NCBI RefSeq assembly: GCF_018889995.1 | Contig: NZ_CP076547.1 | Location: 124,001 to 188,000, forward strand | Direction of reading: 5' to 3' | Length of the DNA stretch: 64,000 nt | Source of the DNA: Subtercola sp. PAMC28395 | GTDB taxonomy: Bacteria > Actinomycetota > Actinomycetes > Actinomycetales > Microbacteriaceae | Shown here: in pieces, positions 29,828 to 39,764 of the stretch | Layout: the number at the start of each line of letters is the position of its first letter | Position numbering within the stretch: position 1 is the stretch's first letter | Position numbers and translations under genes: made by a program | The notes under the pieces: generated by a model | The model's input: the letters and a program-made list of their open reading frames with translations, nothing else | Told to the model about the DNA's origin: nothing | Databases searched by the model: none

Positions 29828-31614
29828 CCATCGGCCCGTCTGCGCCGGTGAAGTGTCACGACACGGGGTTCGACCGGCGCCTCGCCGGTCTCGTCAGCGT
29901 CTGCCCCACCGCCGTCTGTCGAGCCCGCGCGGCCCATCGGCCGCTCGATAACGAGTTCGAGGTAGTCGCCGACGATACGGTCGATGAGACCGGAACCCCA
30001 TTCGACGACGACGATCGAACCGCCGAAATCGATATCGAGGTCGTCGAGTTCTGCTGCGTTTCCGAGCCGGTAGGCGTCGACGTGAACCAGAGGCACGCCG
30101 GTGGTGAGGTTGGGGTGCGTCCGGGCGAGTACAAACGTCGGGCTCGTGACAGAGCCCCGCACACCCAGGCCCTCGCCGAGCCCCCGGGTGAAGGTCGTCT
30201 TGCCGGCACCGAGCTCGCCCGTCAGAACGAGCACATCGCCCGCGCCGAGACGTGAGGCGAATCCGAATCCGAAATCGTGCATGGCCTCCGGGTCGGCGAT
30301 CACCCAGCGGTCCGGGTCTGCAGCGCTCCCATCGGTGGCGCTCGCTTCGGCGGCATCTTCACCCGCATCAGCGTCGTCGGTCAGGTAGACACGAGGCACC
30401 CGGGGGCCCACCCGCGCGACGATCTCGTCGCCGATCGTGTGCGCGAATCCGGCCCAGTCCTCCGCCGTCGGAACCCCGGTGCCCGGCTCCTGTTCGACCG
30501 CAGTCCGGCCTTCGCCGAAGACGATCACCTCGTCGCCGACGGCCACAACGTCGTCACCGACGTCGATGACGAACTGGTCCATAGCGATACGACCCGCAAT
30601 GGGGTACCGCCTTCCCTTCAGCCAGACCTGGCCCCGCCCGTTCGCCGCACGCGGAACGCCGTCGGCGTAGCCCAGGGGCACAAGTGCGAGCGTCGTCGGC
30701 CGAGTGGTGCGGTAGTCGAATCCGTACGAGACCCCGTGCCCGGCGCCGACCCGTTTGAGAGAGGCAACCGGTGCTGCGAGCGTCATCACCGGGCGAAGCC
30801 CCAGCTCCAGGGCCGTCTCATCGTCGAACGGCGAGATTCCGTAGGCCGCGATGCCGAAGCGCACAAAACTGAGCCTGGCCCCCGGCATCCGGATTCCGGC
30901 CGAACTGGCCGCCAGATGCAGGGCTTCGAATCTCGCACCCAGCCCCTCTGCGACATCCACCGCCTGCCGGAAGTGGGCGTACGCTTCTTCGTCATCGGCC
31001 GGCGACGCGTCTGCGAGGTGCGACCAGGCGGCATGAAGGCGCACGACACCGGCAGCGTCGGCGGCCATCGCGGCCTGCACGAGACCCGGCCACTGTTCGA
31101 CACTGGCGCCGTTGCGATGAAGCCCCGTGTCGATCTTGAGATGAACCCGAGGGGCGTTCGCCTGGGCTGCGGCAGCGATGGCCTCGAGCTGCCACACTGC
31201 GGAGAGGCCGAGATCGATGTCGGCCGCGGCAGCGGCCCCGAAATCAGCGTCGGGTGCGTGCATCCACGCGAAGATCGGGGCCGTGATTCCTGCCGCCCGC
31301 AGCACCAACGCCGCCGGGATGTCGAGCACGGCAAGCGAGGTCGCGCCCGCCTCCAGGGCAGCGAAGGCGAGCGGAACCATGCCGTGCCCATAGGCGTCTG
31401 CCTTTACCGCGAGCATCGTTTCGGCCGGCGCAGCGAGCTGATTGAGCAGACGCACATTGTGCCGGAACGCATCGACGTTGATGCGGGCGACCCGTTCTGG
31501 CGCCGCTCCCAGGCGAGCAGACCCCAACGAGAGGTCATCCAGCGAGCCACTGACCGTCGACTCGCGGCCCGTTGGCAGACTGCCGGCGTGCGCTGAATCA
31601 CGCACCTCGCTCAC
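29824..31614 (-). CDS. Alanine racemase-TsaE fusion protein
   Basis: A 596-residue two-domain protein. Residues about 40-415 are an alanine racemase: PLP lysine K71 in AVKADAYGHG, HLKIDTGLHRNG, catalytic Tyr297 in GVSYGFDYR, PLGYADGVPR and AGRIAMDQFVIDVG. After an acidic linker (about 417-435) comes TsaE, with Walker A GELGAGKTT at 466-474, SPTFVLARTH and VHVDAYRL. TsaE is the ATPase of the t6A complex. All key racemase residues are kept, so both halves could be active. The GTG start overlaps the preceding alr stop by 4 bp. The frame is continuous with no sign of error. Confidence 0.95.
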   Translation of the reverse strand: MSEVRDSAHAGSLPTGRESTVSGSLDDLSLGSARLGAAPERVARINVDAFRHNVRLLNQLAAPAETMLAVKADAYGHGMVPLAFAALEAGATSLAVLDIPAALVLRAAGITAPIFAWMHAPDADFGAAAAADIDLGLSAVWQLEAIAAAAQANAPRVHLKIDTGLHRNGASVEQWPGLVQAAMAADAAGVVRLHAAWSHLADASPADDEEAYAHFRQAVDVAEGLGARFEALHLAASSAGIRMPGARLSFVRFGIAAYGISPFDDETALELGLRPVMTLAAPVASLKRVGAGHGVSYGFDYRTTRPTTLALVPLGYADGVPRAANGRGQVWLKGRRYPIAGRIAMDQFVIDVGDDVVAVGDEVIVFGEGRTAVEQEPGTGVPTAEDWAGFAHTIGDEIVARVGPRVPRVYLTDDADAGEDAAEASATDGSAADPDRWVIADPEAMHDFGFGFASRLGAGDVLVLTGELGAGKTTFTRGLGEGLGVRGSVTSPTFVLARTHPNLTTGVPLVHVDAYRLGNAAELDDLDIDFGGSIVVVEWGSGLIDRIVGDYLELVIERPMGRAGSTDGGGADADETGEAPVEPRVVTLHRRRRADG

Positions 31615-32777
31615 CGCGTGTACCGTCTCTCGATGCGGCCGCCCACGCGGGTGACGATCTCGTAGTTGATGGTCTCAGCGCTCTCTGCCCAGTGTTCGGC
31701 TGCCGGCACACCTGTCGCGGGGTCGCCGAACAGCACAACGCTGTCACCCACCTCGACCTGTGCATCGTGCACATCGACCACGAACTGGTCCATTGCGATG
31801 CGGCCAGACACGGTGTACGTCGCCCCATTGATCCACACGGGCGCCCGGTTCGAGCCCAACCGAGGAATACCGTCGGCATAGCCGAGTGCGACCAGCGCCA
31901 GCGTCGACGCTCCCTCGGTGCGATAGGTGTAACCGTACGAAACTCCGCTGTCGGCCTCGACTCGCTTCACTGCGATGACCCGGCCCTCCAGTCGCATCGC
32001 CGGCCGGAGGCCCAGCGCAGCGGAGTCCTCATCGTCGAACGGTGAGAGGCCGTACATTCCGATTCCCAGGCGCACGAGCGAAAGACGCATCTCTGGCAAT
32101 CGCAGGGCTGCCGCCGTCGACGCCAGATGGATGATCGTGGGAGCCAGGCCCGCATCCCGAGCTTGCGCGACGGCACTCTCGAGCATCGCCAACTGGGCAC
32201 GATCTTCCTCGTCGTTCGCATTCGACAGGTGACTGAACATGCCGACCACAGTGATCAGTTCCTGTGACTCGAGCTCAGCCGCCCGCTCGAAGAGCCCGGC
32301 CCAGTCCGACGACTCCGCACCGTTGCGCCCGAGGCCGGTGTCGATCTTGAGGTGAACCCTTGCCGTCGCCGGTGTCTGTGCGTCACCCCGCGCTTCCGGG
32401 GCTGCTCCGCCGGGCATCCTGAGGCCCTCAGTGGCGCGGGCAACGGCGTCGAGCTGCGCACGGGAACTGATGCCGAGGTCGATCGACTGGCGAACAGCGT
32501 CGGTGAAATCGGGTTCGGTCGCATGCAGCCACGCGAGAATCGGCGCGGTGATCCCGGTCGCGCGAAGCTCGAGTGCTTCGTCGACATCGGCGACACCGAG
32601 CCAGGTGGCACCACCCTCGAGTGCGGCGCGAGCCACTTCGACTGCGCCGTGGCCGTATCCATTGGCTTTGACGACGGCCATGACTTCGGAGTCGCCCACC
32701 AGCCGGTCCACGGTTCGAACGTTGTGGCTGATCGCTGCGAGGTCGATCGTCGCCAGCCGGAGCGGGGTGTTCGTCAC
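31611..32777 (-). CDS. alr: Alanine racemase
   Basis: A 388-residue PLP enzyme interconverting L- and D-alanine for peptidoglycan. K37 in AVVKANGYGHG binds PLP and Tyr281 in GVSYGYTYR is the second catalytic base. HLKIDTGLGRNG, ALGYADGIPR and SGRIAMDQFVVDV are also present. The GTG start at 32777 overlaps the acpS stop (GTGA) and has GGAGAG upstream. The longer open frame to 33152 runs antisense-like Arg-rich sequence over acpS and is not real. It is directly followed by a second racemase domain in the next gene, so the operon encodes two. Confidence 0.96.
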   Translation of the reverse strand: MTNTPLRLATIDLAAISHNVRTVDRLVGDSEVMAVVKANGYGHGAVEVARAALEGGATWLGVADVDEALELRATGITAPILAWLHATEPDFTDAVRQSIDLGISSRAQLDAVARATEGLRMPGGAAPEARGDAQTPATARVHLKIDTGLGRNGAESSDWAGLFERAAELESQELITVVGMFSHLSNANDEEDRAQLAMLESAVAQARDAGLAPTIIHLASTAAALRLPEMRLSLVRLGIGMYGLSPFDDEDSAALGLRPAMRLEGRVIAVKRVEADSGVSYGYTYRTEGASTLALVALGYADGIPRLGSNRAPVWINGATYTVSGRIAMDQFVVDVHDAQVEVGDSVVLFGDPATGVPAAEHWAESAETINYEIVTRVGGRIERRYTR

Positions 32778-33139
32778 TGGGTTCTCTCCGGGCCCTCGGC
32801 GACGACGAACGCGCAGGCTGAATCGCCGTCGTGACTGAGAGAGAGGTGGAGGGCCGCGACGCCGTCTGATGCGACGCGGGCAGCCGAAGTACCCTCGAGC
32901 GAGAACGAGGGGCGACCGTGTTCGTCTGTCACGATTTCGATGTCGTGCCAGCGAAAGCCTGTCGGGCCTCCGACCGCCTTCACGAGTGCTTCCTTCGCAG
33001 CGAACCGGGCCGCGAGCGACCGCACCGCGAGTCCGCGTTCGCTGGGAGCGAACAACCGCTCGATGAGCGCCGGCGTTCGCTCCAGCGACCGACGGAACCG
33101 GGGCACGTCGACGATGTCCACACCCACGCCCACGATCAT
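32774..33139 (-). CDS. acpS: Holo-[acyl-carrier-protein] synthase
   Basis: A 121-residue phosphopantetheinyl transferase that activates acyl carrier protein with CoA. The signature is intact: VGVDIVDVPRF with the Mg-binding Asp, and RFAAKEALVKAVG with the WAAKEA-like Glu and Lys. The protein ends LHLSLSHDGDSACAFVVAE, and the SLSHD motif is typical. I start it at the ATG at 33139, since upstream frame sequence is not conserved. It lies 31 bp after glmS and overlaps alr by 4 bp. Confidence 0.95.
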   Translation of the reverse strand: MIVGVGVDIVDVPRFRRSLERTPALIERLFAPSERGLAVRSLAARFAAKEALVKAVGGPTGFRWHDIEIVTDEHGRPSFSLEGTSAARVASDGVAALHLSLSHDGDSACAFVVAEGPERTQ

Positions 33140-33170
33140 TCGACCGGGCCAATCACTCGACCGGGACCGC

Positions 33171-35018
33171 TCATTCGACCGTGACGGACTTGGCCAGGTT
33201 GCGCGGCTGGTCGACATCAAGCCCCTTGGCCGTGGCGAGCTCCATGGCGAAGATCTGCAAGGGAACCACAGCAAGCAGCGGCTCGAACAGCGCGCCGGCA
33301 AGAGGAATGGGGATCACTTCGTCGGCGAACGGCAACACAGCGGCGTCACCCTGCTCGGCGACGGCCAGGATTCGGGCACCACGAGCCCTGATCTCCTGGA
33401 TGTTCGACACGACTTTGGCGTGCAGCGAATTCGGGTCCCTCGGGCTAGGTACGACCACGAAGACCGGCTGCCCCGGTTCGATCAGGGCAATCGGGCCGTG
33501 CTTCAACTCGCCCGCTGCGAAGCCTTCAGCGTGGATGTATGCGAGTTCCTTGAGCTTGAGAGCGCCCTCGAGCGCCACCGGGTAGCCGACGTGCCTGCCG
33601 AGGAAGAGAACGGCCCTCGTGTCAGACATCCACCCGGCGAGTTCGCTGATCCGCGGTGCCGTGAGAAGCACCTTTTCGAGCTTCTCCGGGATGGCCTGGA
33701 GCTCGTCGAGCGCGCCCGCGATCTCGGCCGCTGGAAGGGTGCCCCGAACACTGGCGAGGTGCAGACCGAAGAGATACAGGGCGGCGATCTGGGCGACGAA
33801 TGCCTTCGTCGAAGCTACGGCGACCTCGGGCCCGGCATGGGTGTAGATCACAGCATCTGATTCCCTGGCGATCGTTGCGCCCTGGGTGTTGCAGATCGAG
33901 AGAGTCCGTGCGCCCGCGTCGATCGCGTACTTCACGGCCATCAGCGTGTCCATCGTTTCACCGGACTGGCTGATCGAGATGACCAGGGTGTTCGGCGTCA
34001 GCACCGGGTCTTCGTAACGGAACTCGTGCGAGAGCTGCACTTCGACCGGAATGCGCGCCCACTTCTCGAGCGCGTACTTGCCGAGCATCCCGGCATAACT
34101 GGCCGTGCCGCACGCGATGATGACGATGCGGTCGATGGCTTCGAGATGTTCTGCCAGCACGCCGAGGTCAGGGAGCACGACCTTCTTGTCGACGACACGA
34201 CCCAGCAGGGTCTTCAGGACCGCCTCGGGTTGTTCGCTGATCTCCTTGGCCATGAAGCTCGACCAGCCACCCTTCTCGGCGGCCGACGCGTCCCACGAGA
34301 CCTGGAATTCCGAAACCGGCACCTCGGTGCCGAAGAAGTCGGTGACGACGACCGAGTCGGGAGTGATGGTGACGATCTGGTCCTGGCCGATGGCAACGGC
34401 ACGCTGGGTGTGTTCGACGAAGGCCGCGACGTCGGAGCCGAGGAAGTTCTCGCCCTCGCCCAACCCGATCACCAACGGAGAGTTGCGGCGGGCACCGACG
34501 ACCACGCCGGGTTCACCCTTGTGCAGGGCAAGAAGCGTGAAAGCACCCTCGAGGCGCACCACGACACGCCCGAGCGCAGCTGCGAGGCCGTCGCCTTTGT
34601 CGTATTCGCGCCCGAGAAGCTTGGCTGCGACCTCGGTGTCGGTCTCGCTCTCGAAGGTGAATCCTTCAGCAAGCAGTTCGGCCTTCAGCTCGGCGAAGTT
34701 CTCGATGATGCCATTGTGGATGAGTGCCAGCGTGCCGTCCTGGCTCAGGTGCGGGTGCGCGTTCACGTCGGTGGGCCCGCCGTGCGTAGCCCAGCGGGTG
34801 TGCCCGATGCCCGTCGATCCGTTCTGCAGCGGATTGGCTGCAAGATCGTCGACCAGCACCGCGAGCTTGCCGGCACGCTTTCGCGTCACCAGATCACCGT
34901 CTTCGGTGATGATCGCCACGCCTGCGGAGTCATAGCCCCGATATTCCAGACGCCGAAGGCCGCCGAGGAGAACCTCCAGGCTTTGGGGTCGTCCGACATA
35001 GCCCACGATTCCACACAT
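33171..35018 (-). CDS. glmS: Glucosamine-6-phosphate synthase (isomerising)
   Basis: A 615-residue enzyme that makes glucosamine 6-phosphate from fructose 6-phosphate and glutamine, feeding cell-wall synthesis with glmM. The N-terminal amidotransferase begins [12 protein letters not shown], so Cys2 is the nucleophile after Met removal. [13 protein letters not shown] and [10 protein letters not shown] follow. Two SIS domains hold the isomerase: [43 protein letters not shown]. The C-terminus is the usual [11 protein letters not shown]. The start must be the ATG at 35018, since Cys2 has to follow it. There is no glmS ribozyme in the 49-bp gap upstream. Confidence 0.97.
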   Translation of the reverse strand: MCGIVGYVGRPQSLEVLLGGLRRLEYRGYDSAGVAIITEDGDLVTRKRAGKLAVLVDDLAANPLQNGSTGIGHTRWATHGGPTDVNAHPHLSQDGTLALIHNGIIENFAELKAELLAEGFTFESETDTEVAAKLLGREYDKGDGLAAALGRVVVRLEGAFTLLALHKGEPGVVVGARRNSPLVIGLGEGENFLGSDVAAFVEHTQRAVAIGQDQIVTITPDSVVVTDFFGTEVPVSEFQVSWDASAAEKGGWSSFMAKEISEQPEAVLKTLLGRVVDKKVVLPDLGVLAEHLEAIDRIVIIACGTASYAGMLGKYALEKWARIPVEVQLSHEFRYEDPVLTPNTLVISISQSGETMDTLMAVKYAIDAGARTLSICNTQGATIARESDAVIYTHAGPEVAVASTKAFVAQIAALYLFGLHLASVRGTLPAAEIAGALDELQAIPEKLEKVLLTAPRISELAGWMSDTRAVLFLGRHVGYPVALEGALKLKELAYIHAEGFAAGELKHGPIALIEPGQPVFVVVPSPRDPNSLHAKVVSNIQEIRARGARILAVAEQGDAAVLPFADEVIPIPLAGALFEPLLAVVPLQIFAMELATAKGLDVDQPRNLAKSVTVE

Positions 35019-35030
35019 GAATTCGATTTT

Positions 35031-35046
35031 ACAGGTGGGTACCTGT
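35031..35046. promoter_or_regulatory. Inverted repeat in the glmS-coaA divergent promoter
   Basis: ACAGGT-GGGT-ACCTGT has perfect 6-bp arms and a 4-bp spacer. It is centred in the 49-bp gap between the divergent glmS and coaA starts. The gap is too short for two separated promoters, so a protein bound here could affect both genes. No regulator is assigned. Confidence 0.5.
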
Positions 35047-35067
35047 GTTGAGGCACAATGGAGGTCT

Positions 35068-36033
35068 ATGGCCGATCCCACGTCGAATCCCGCGTCGCAT
35101 TCAGCAGCGGGCCAGACCACCCCTTTTGTCGAGATTGACCGTGCTGAGTGGGCCGCGCTGGCACCGGCCACGCCGCATCCATTGCTCGAAACCGAAATCG
35201 TGCAACTCCGAGGTCTCGGCGAGCCGCTCGACATGACGGAGGTGTCAGAGGTCTACCTGCCGCTCAGCCGGCTTCTGAACCTGTATGCCGCCGGATACAA
35301 GAATCTCCATCGGTCGACGAGTGATTTTCTCGGGGAGAAGGCCAGGAGCACACCGTTCGTCATCGGCGTTGCGGGCTCTGTTGCCGTGGGAAAGTCGACG
35401 ATCGCGCGTCTCCTGCGCGAGCTGCTTGCGCGCTGGGATGACACACCACGTGTCGAGCTTGTCACCACCGATGGGTTCCTGCTGCCCAACCGGGAACTCG
35501 AGCGACTGGGTCTCATGAATCGCAAGGGTTTCCCCGAGAGTTACGACCGAAAGGCGCTTCTCCGTTTCGTCACCGCGATCAAGAGCGGCGCAAGCGAAGT
35601 ACGCGCGCCCTTCTACTCGCACCTGAGCTATGACATCGTCGCCGACGCCCAGATCGTCGTGCACCAGCCCGACATTCTCATCGTCGAGGGGCTGAATGTG
35701 TTGCAACCGCCGACACCGGGCAACCGACTCGCGGTCAGCGACCTCTTCGACTTCACGATCTACGTCGACGCACGAACGACAGACATCGCCCGCTGGTACG
35801 AAGAACGTTTCCTGAAGCTCAAGAAGGGCGCGTTTGCGAGCCCGAGCTCGTACTTCCACCGCTATGCGAGTCTTTCTGACGATGAGGCACGCCAGACAGC
35901 AAACTCCATCTGGGAGTCGATCAACCAGCCCAACCTTCTCCAGAACGTACTGCCGACACGCTCGCGCGCGACGCTGGTGCTCAGAAAAGACGCCCAGCAC
36001 CACGTCAGCCGCGTGTTGCTGCGCAAGATCTGA
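35068..36033 (+). CDS. coaA: Pantothenate kinase (type I)
   Basis: A 321-residue kinase that phosphorylates pantothenate, the first step of CoA synthesis. The P-loop is [19 protein letters not shown], and [39 protein letters not shown] and EGLNVLQPP match type I CoaA. I start at the ATG at 35068 (MADPTSNP), which has GGAGG 3 nt upstream. An in-frame ATG at 35017 would lie inside the glmS start region. It is divergent from glmS. Confidence 0.96.
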   Translation: MADPTSNPASHSAAGQTTPFVEIDRAEWAALAPATPHPLLETEIVQLRGLGEPLDMTEVSEVYLPLSRLLNLYAAGYKNLHRSTSDFLGEKARSTPFVIGVAGSVAVGKSTIARLLRELLARWDDTPRVELVTTDGFLLPNRELERLGLMNRKGFPESYDRKALLRFVTAIKSGASEVRAPFYSHLSYDIVADAQIVVHQPDILIVEGLNVLQPPTPGNRLAVSDLFDFTIYVDARTTDIARWYEERFLKLKKGAFASPSSYFHRYASLSDDEARQTANSIWESINQPNLLQNVLPTRSRATLVLRKDAQHHVSRVLLRKI

Positions 36034-36090
36034 AAGCGATCCGAATCACCGCTTGAGGTTGCCCCCACTGCACTCGCGGCGGATTGTGCG

Positions 36091-37449
36091 CTACGTGGCG
36101 GGCGTCAGCGCCAGTCGCTCGCGAACAAGATCCGCCAGCCGCGCAGCAACCCTGTCTGCCGTTGCCTGGTCCGCGGCTTCAACCATCACGCGAACGAGAG
36201 GCTCGGTACCGGACGGACGCAGAAGCACGCGACCCGTGTTGCCGAGTTCGACACCGGCCTCGAGCACCGCCTGGGCTATGACGTCATCAGACGCGACAGC
36301 TTCCCTGTCGACACCACGAACGTTCACGAGCGTCTGCGGGTACACCTTCATGATCGACGCGAGCTCGGCGAGAGACTTTCCGGTCGCAGCCATCTGGCTC
36401 ACGAGCTGCAGCCCGGTCAGAATTCCGTCTCCGGTCGTGGCGTAGTCGCCGAAGATGATGTGGCCGGACTGTTCACCACCGAGGTTGTAGCCTTCGGCGT
36501 TGATGGCCTCGAGAACGTAACGGTCACCGACACGGGTCTCGAGCATCCGGATGCCCTGCTCAGCCATCGCGACACGAAGCCCCAGATTGCTCATCACGGT
36601 CGCGACAAGTGTTCGGTCTTTGAGCGCCCCTCGCGCATCGAGTGCGGTGGCGAGGATAGCCATGATCTGGTCGCCGTCGACAATCGCGCCGTTATGGTCG
36701 ACCGCCAGGCACCGGTCAGCGTCACCATCGTGGGCGATGCCCACGTCGGCACCCAACTCGCGCACGGTGTCGATGAGGGCCTGCATGTGGGTCGAGCCCA
36801 CCTGGTCGTTGATGTTGTCGCCGGTGGGGTCGTTGCCCATGACGGTGACAGTCGCTCCCGCAGTGGCGAAGACGTGCGGAGAGACTCCCGCCGCAGCCCC
36901 GTGCGCACAGTCGAGAACGACATGCAGGCCTTCGAGGCTGTGAGGCAGTGTCGACAGCAGGTGGACGACGTAGCGATCCTCGGCGTCAGCGAACCTGCGG
37001 ATCCTGCCGACGTCGGAACCCAGCGGGGTGAGGAACGGCTCGGTGAGAGCGACCTCGATCTGATCTTCGATGTCATCGTCGAGCTTCTTCCCCTTGCGGG
37101 CGAAGAACTTGATGCCGTTGTCAGGAGCAGGATTGTGCGAAGCCGAGATCATGCAGCCGAAATCAGCGCCGAAGTCAGCGACGAGGTATGCCGCCGCGGG
37201 GGTCGGGATGACGCCGGCGTCATAGACGTCGACACCAGAACTGGCGAATCCCGCTGCAACCGCGGCCGCGATGAAATCGCCCGATGTACGCGGGTCGCGT
37301 GCGAGGACCGCGACAGGCCTGCGGCCGGCACGGCGCGCCTCAGCACCGAGCACAACCGCGGCCGCCTGGGCTACACGAAGGGCCAGATCTGCCGTGACAT
37401 CTCTGTTCGCGAGCCCACGCACGCCGTCAGTGCCGAAGAGGCTACCCAC
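36091..37449 (-). CDS. glmM: Phosphoglucosamine mutase
   Basis: A 452-residue alpha-D-phosphohexomutase converting glucosamine 6-phosphate to the 1-phosphate. The start [15 protein letters not shown], the phosphoserine loop [17 protein letters not shown], the metal loop HDGDADRC and the phosphate-binding [14 protein letters not shown] are all present. It is downstream of rpsI on the same strand, the usual actinobacterial position, and works with the nearby glmS. Confidence 0.97.
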   Translation of the reverse strand: MGSLFGTDGVRGLANRDVTADLALRVAQAAAVVLGAEARRAGRRPVAVLARDPRTSGDFIAAAVAAGFASSGVDVYDAGVIPTPAAAYLVADFGADFGCMISASHNPAPDNGIKFFARKGKKLDDDIEDQIEVALTEPFLTPLGSDVGRIRRFADAEDRYVVHLLSTLPHSLEGLHVVLDCAHGAAAGVSPHVFATAGATVTVMGNDPTGDNINDQVGSTHMQALIDTVRELGADVGIAHDGDADRCLAVDHNGAIVDGDQIMAILATALDARGALKDRTLVATVMSNLGLRVAMAEQGIRMLETRVGDRYVLEAINAEGYNLGGEQSGHIIFGDYATTGDGILTGLQLVSQMAATGKSLAELASIMKVYPQTLVNVRGVDREAVASDDVIAQAVLEAGVELGNTGRVLLRPSGTEPLVRVMVEAADQATADRVAARLADLVRERLALTPAT

Positions 37450-37607
37450 AGAAGTTCCCCTGCCCGAAACGCCGACCGACTACTGCCGAGCCAGCAGACT
37501 TCTTCGTTGAGAATGACATGCACTGAACGACTTCAGACAGCGCTGTTTCAGACAAGACACCCTCGAAAAGCACGACTTGCAACAGCACAGGTGAAGTCTA
37601 TGGGCTG

Positions 37608-37626
37608 CGAAGCGCTTAGCGCTTCG
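37608..37626 (-). terminator. Hairpin enclosing the rpsI stop codon
   Basis: On the - strand CGAAGCGC-TAA-GCGCTTCG is a perfect 8-bp stem whose loop is exactly the rpsI stop codon. No U-run follows, so termination is uncertain. It may protect the 3' end or slow ribosomes. Confidence 0.45.
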
Positions 37627-38101
37627 AGAACTGAGGAGCCTTACGAGCCTTCTTGAGACCGGCCTTCTTGCGCTCTTTCACGCGTGCGTCGCGGCTCAGG
37701 AAGCCGGCCTTCTTCAGGGTTGCACGGTTGTTCTCTTCGTCGATCTCGTTGAGCGCACGGGCGATGCCGAGGCGCAGCGCACCGGCCTGGCCGGAAGGGC
37801 CACCACCGGAGATCTTGGCGATCACGTCGTAGCTGCCGAGCAGGTCGAGGAGCTTGAAAGGGTCGTTGATCAGCTGCTGGTGCAGTTTGTTCGGGAAGAA
37901 GTTCTCGAACTCGCGGCCGTTGACGACGATGGTGCCTGCGCCGGGGGTCAGACGCACGCGGGCGATGGCCTGCTTGCGACGACCGACGGCTGCGCCACCG
38001 ACGCTCAGTACGGGGCGAGCTGCCTTGGGGGTCTCGATGGTGGGGGTTTCGGTCGAGTAGCTCTCGGGAGCCACGTCAATCTGATCTGCGATCTTCGCCA
38101 C
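37616..38101 (-). CDS. rpsI: Ribosomal protein S9
   Basis: A 161-residue small-subunit protein. The conserved part begins [20 protein letters not shown] and ends in the basic tail [12 protein letters not shown] that reaches the P-site tRNA. About 30 acidic/Thr-rich residues precede it ([20 protein letters not shown]), a common extension in actinobacteria. It follows rplM by 61 bp, the conserved L13-S9 pair. Confidence 0.97.
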   Translation of the reverse strand: MAKIADQIDVAPESYSTETPTIETPKAARPVLSVGGAAVGRRKQAIARVRLTPGAGTIVVNGREFENFFPNKLHQQLINDPFKLLDLLGSYDVIAKISGGGPSGQAGALRLGIARALNEIDEENNRATLKKAGFLSRDARVKERKKAGLKKARKAPQFSKR

Positions 38102-38162
38102 TTTGGTTACGAATTCCTTTGTCTAAATCTAAAGATGTCTAAGAGGAGGTGACCGGCGGGCG

Positions 38163-38609
38163 CTACTGCGCGACCTGGTCGAAGGTGTACGGAACGGGCT
38201 GCTGCGCGGCGTGCGGGTGCTCGCTGCCCGTGTAGACCTTGAGCTTGGTCAGCTGCGAACGGCCGATCGAGTTCTTCGGCAGCATGCCACGGATGGCCTT
38301 CTCGACCGCGCGGGTGGGGTTCTTCTCGAGAAGCTCGGCGTACGTGACAGCCGAGAGGCCTCCCGGGTAACCGGAGTGGCGGTACGCCTTCTTCTGCAGG
38401 GCCTTCGAGCCGGTGAGGGCGACCTTCTCGGCGTTGATGATGATGACGAAGTCGCCACCGTCGAGGTGGGGGCTGAAGGTCGGCTTGTTCTTACCACGGA
38501 GAATGATCGCGGCGTGGCTGGCCAGACGGCCGAGCACCACGTCGGTTGCATCGATGATGACCCAGTTGCGAACGAGCTCGCTCACTTTGGGGGAATAGGT
38601 ACGCGTCAC
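38163..38609 (-). CDS. rplM: Ribosomal protein L13
   Basis: A 148-residue large-subunit protein: [72 protein letters not shown]. The start is the GTG at 38609 (MTRTYSPK). The frame is open further upstream, but that sequence is the mRNA leader and is not conserved. A promoter-like motif at 38738-38779 would give a leader of about 130 nt containing a CCCTGC-TTCTT-GCAGGG hairpin. Confidence 0.97.
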   Translation of the reverse strand: MTRTYSPKVSELVRNWVIIDATDVVLGRLASHAAIILRGKNKPTFSPHLDGGDFVIIINAEKVALTGSKALQKKAYRHSGYPGGLSAVTYAELLEKNPTRAVEKAIRGMLPKNSIGRSQLTKLKVYTGSEHPHAAQQPVPYTFDQVAQ

Positions 38610-38737
38610 AGTAACAGTGCTTTCTGGTTGAAATGAGGTGTTCGTGAAATCCCGCTCCGTGGAAGATTCTGCCCTGCAAGAAGCAGGGGAACGTGCCGGT
38701 GGAGGGCTCAATTTCAGGTGGCGCAAATATGCTGCAC

Positions 38738-38779
38738 ACACCAAAGAGCGAGCCTAGCCCATTTCTGGCTGATTGGCCA
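38738..38779 (-). promoter_or_regulatory. Probable rplM-rpsI promoter, overlapping the truA stop
   Basis: On the - strand a -10-like TAGGCT (38756-38751) lies 17 nt after a -35-like TGGCCA (38779-38774). The -10 shares its TAG with the truA stop codon. The 19-nt block from the -10 onward (38756-38738) matches the one upstream of infA (54909-54891) at 18 of 19 positions, which supports a shared promoter or initiation signal. Confidence 0.6.
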
Positions 38780-39710
38780 GTTGGCGCGCGCCCGTCCCGT
38801 GGGTCTGCTCGGCTCGCGCGGCCTGTTCGGCTCGTTCAGCGATCAGCGCCTCGCGCGTGCGCCGTGCCCGCGTCTCGTTGGCGCGAACGGCGAGGCCCGC
38901 CGCATCAGGGTACCCGACCTCTGTGAGCGTGAGCCCGCGCGCCGGCATCACCTTGAAGGCACTTGTGCGCTCGAGCGCCTCACGCAGTCGCACGACATCA
39001 TCCACGCTCAGTCGCCCTTCCCCGACGGCGACTGTCGCGCCAACCAGAGCCCTCACCATGCTGTGGCAGAACGCATCAGCCTCCAGCGAGGCGACGACCG
39101 TGTCGTCGCCAGTCCGGACCCACATGAACTCCTGGAGAGTACGGATGGTCGTGGCGAACGGCCGCGGGCGGCAGAACGCCGCCCAGTCATGCAGCCCCAG
39201 CATCTGGGCCGCAGCCTCATTCATGAGCTCGACGTCGAGGGGTTTGGTCGTCCACGCTGTCGTTCGGCGGGTAAGGGGGTTGCGGGCGGGAAGCGTGTCG
39301 GCGATGCGGTACTCATACCGACGCCAGAGTGCAGAGAACCGCGCGTCGAATCCTTCGTCGGAGATGGTGCTGCGCCGAATCACGATGTCCTGGTTGCCAC
39401 CGGGCGTGTTACTCGGCATGGTACTCGGCATCGTGCTGAGCAATCCATTCACGCTGAGTGCAATACGACTCACCTCGATCTTCGCAGCCTGCTCGTCACT
39501 GAGATCGAGGTGGGCCACCTGACCGCGAGCGTGCACACCTGCATCGGTGCGCCCGGCGACAACCAGGGAGGCGATGGGACCCAGTTTCGAGTACAGGCCC
39601 GCGAGAGCCTTCTCTACTTCGCCCTGGATGGTACGAAGACCAGGCTGGCGCGCCCAGCCGGCAAAATCGGTGCCGTCGTAAGCGAGATCGAGGCGAACTC
39701 GAACCACCAC
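38754..39710 (-). CDS. truA: tRNA pseudouridine(38-40) synthase TruA
   Basis: About 318 residues. It modifies U38-U40 in the tRNA anticodon arm. VRLDLAYDGTDFAGWARQ, the catalytic Asp in VVAGRTDAGVHARGQVAHLDL, and RNPLTRRTTAW / FCHSMVRALVGATVAVGEG are family hallmarks. GTG codons at 39719, 39710 and 39707 compete as start, and AGAGG spaced 8 nt from 39710 favours that one. Between the two domains is a short repetitive stretch (STMPSTMPSNTPGGNQ) that is not typical. In related actinobacteria truA follows rplQ. Here about 12 kb is inserted between them. Confidence 0.95.
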   Translation of the reverse strand: MVVRVRLDLAYDGTDFAGWARQPGLRTIQGEVEKALAGLYSKLGPIASLVVAGRTDAGVHARGQVAHLDLSDEQAAKIEVSRIALSVNGLLSTMPSTMPSNTPGGNQDIVIRRSTISDEGFDARFSALWRRYEYRIADTLPARNPLTRRTTAWTTKPLDVELMNEAAAQMLGLHDWAAFCRPRPFATTIRTLQEFMWVRTGDDTVVASLEADAFCHSMVRALVGATVAVGEGRLSVDDVVRLREALERTSAFKVMPARGLTLTEVGYPDAAGLAVRANETRARRTREALIAERAEQAARAEQTHGTGARQLANQPEMG

Positions 39711-39764
39711 CGCATGCACCTCTCAACCCGTATGCTCCGAGCCGTACGCTCCGAACCGTGTGCT

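Noticed and set aside
32778..33152. N-terminal extension of the alr frame upstream of 32777
   Set aside because: The added 125 residues are Arg-rich shadow translation of acpS, with no homology; the GTG at 32777 overlaps the acpS stop in the usual way.
35019..35067. glmS ribozyme upstream of glmS
   Set aside because: Only 49 bp separate glmS and coaA, too short for the ribozyme, and no core sequence is visible.
34935..35234. N-terminal extension of the glmS frame to 35234
   Set aside because: GlmS needs Cys directly after the initiator Met, which fixes the start at 35018; the extension overlaps coaA.
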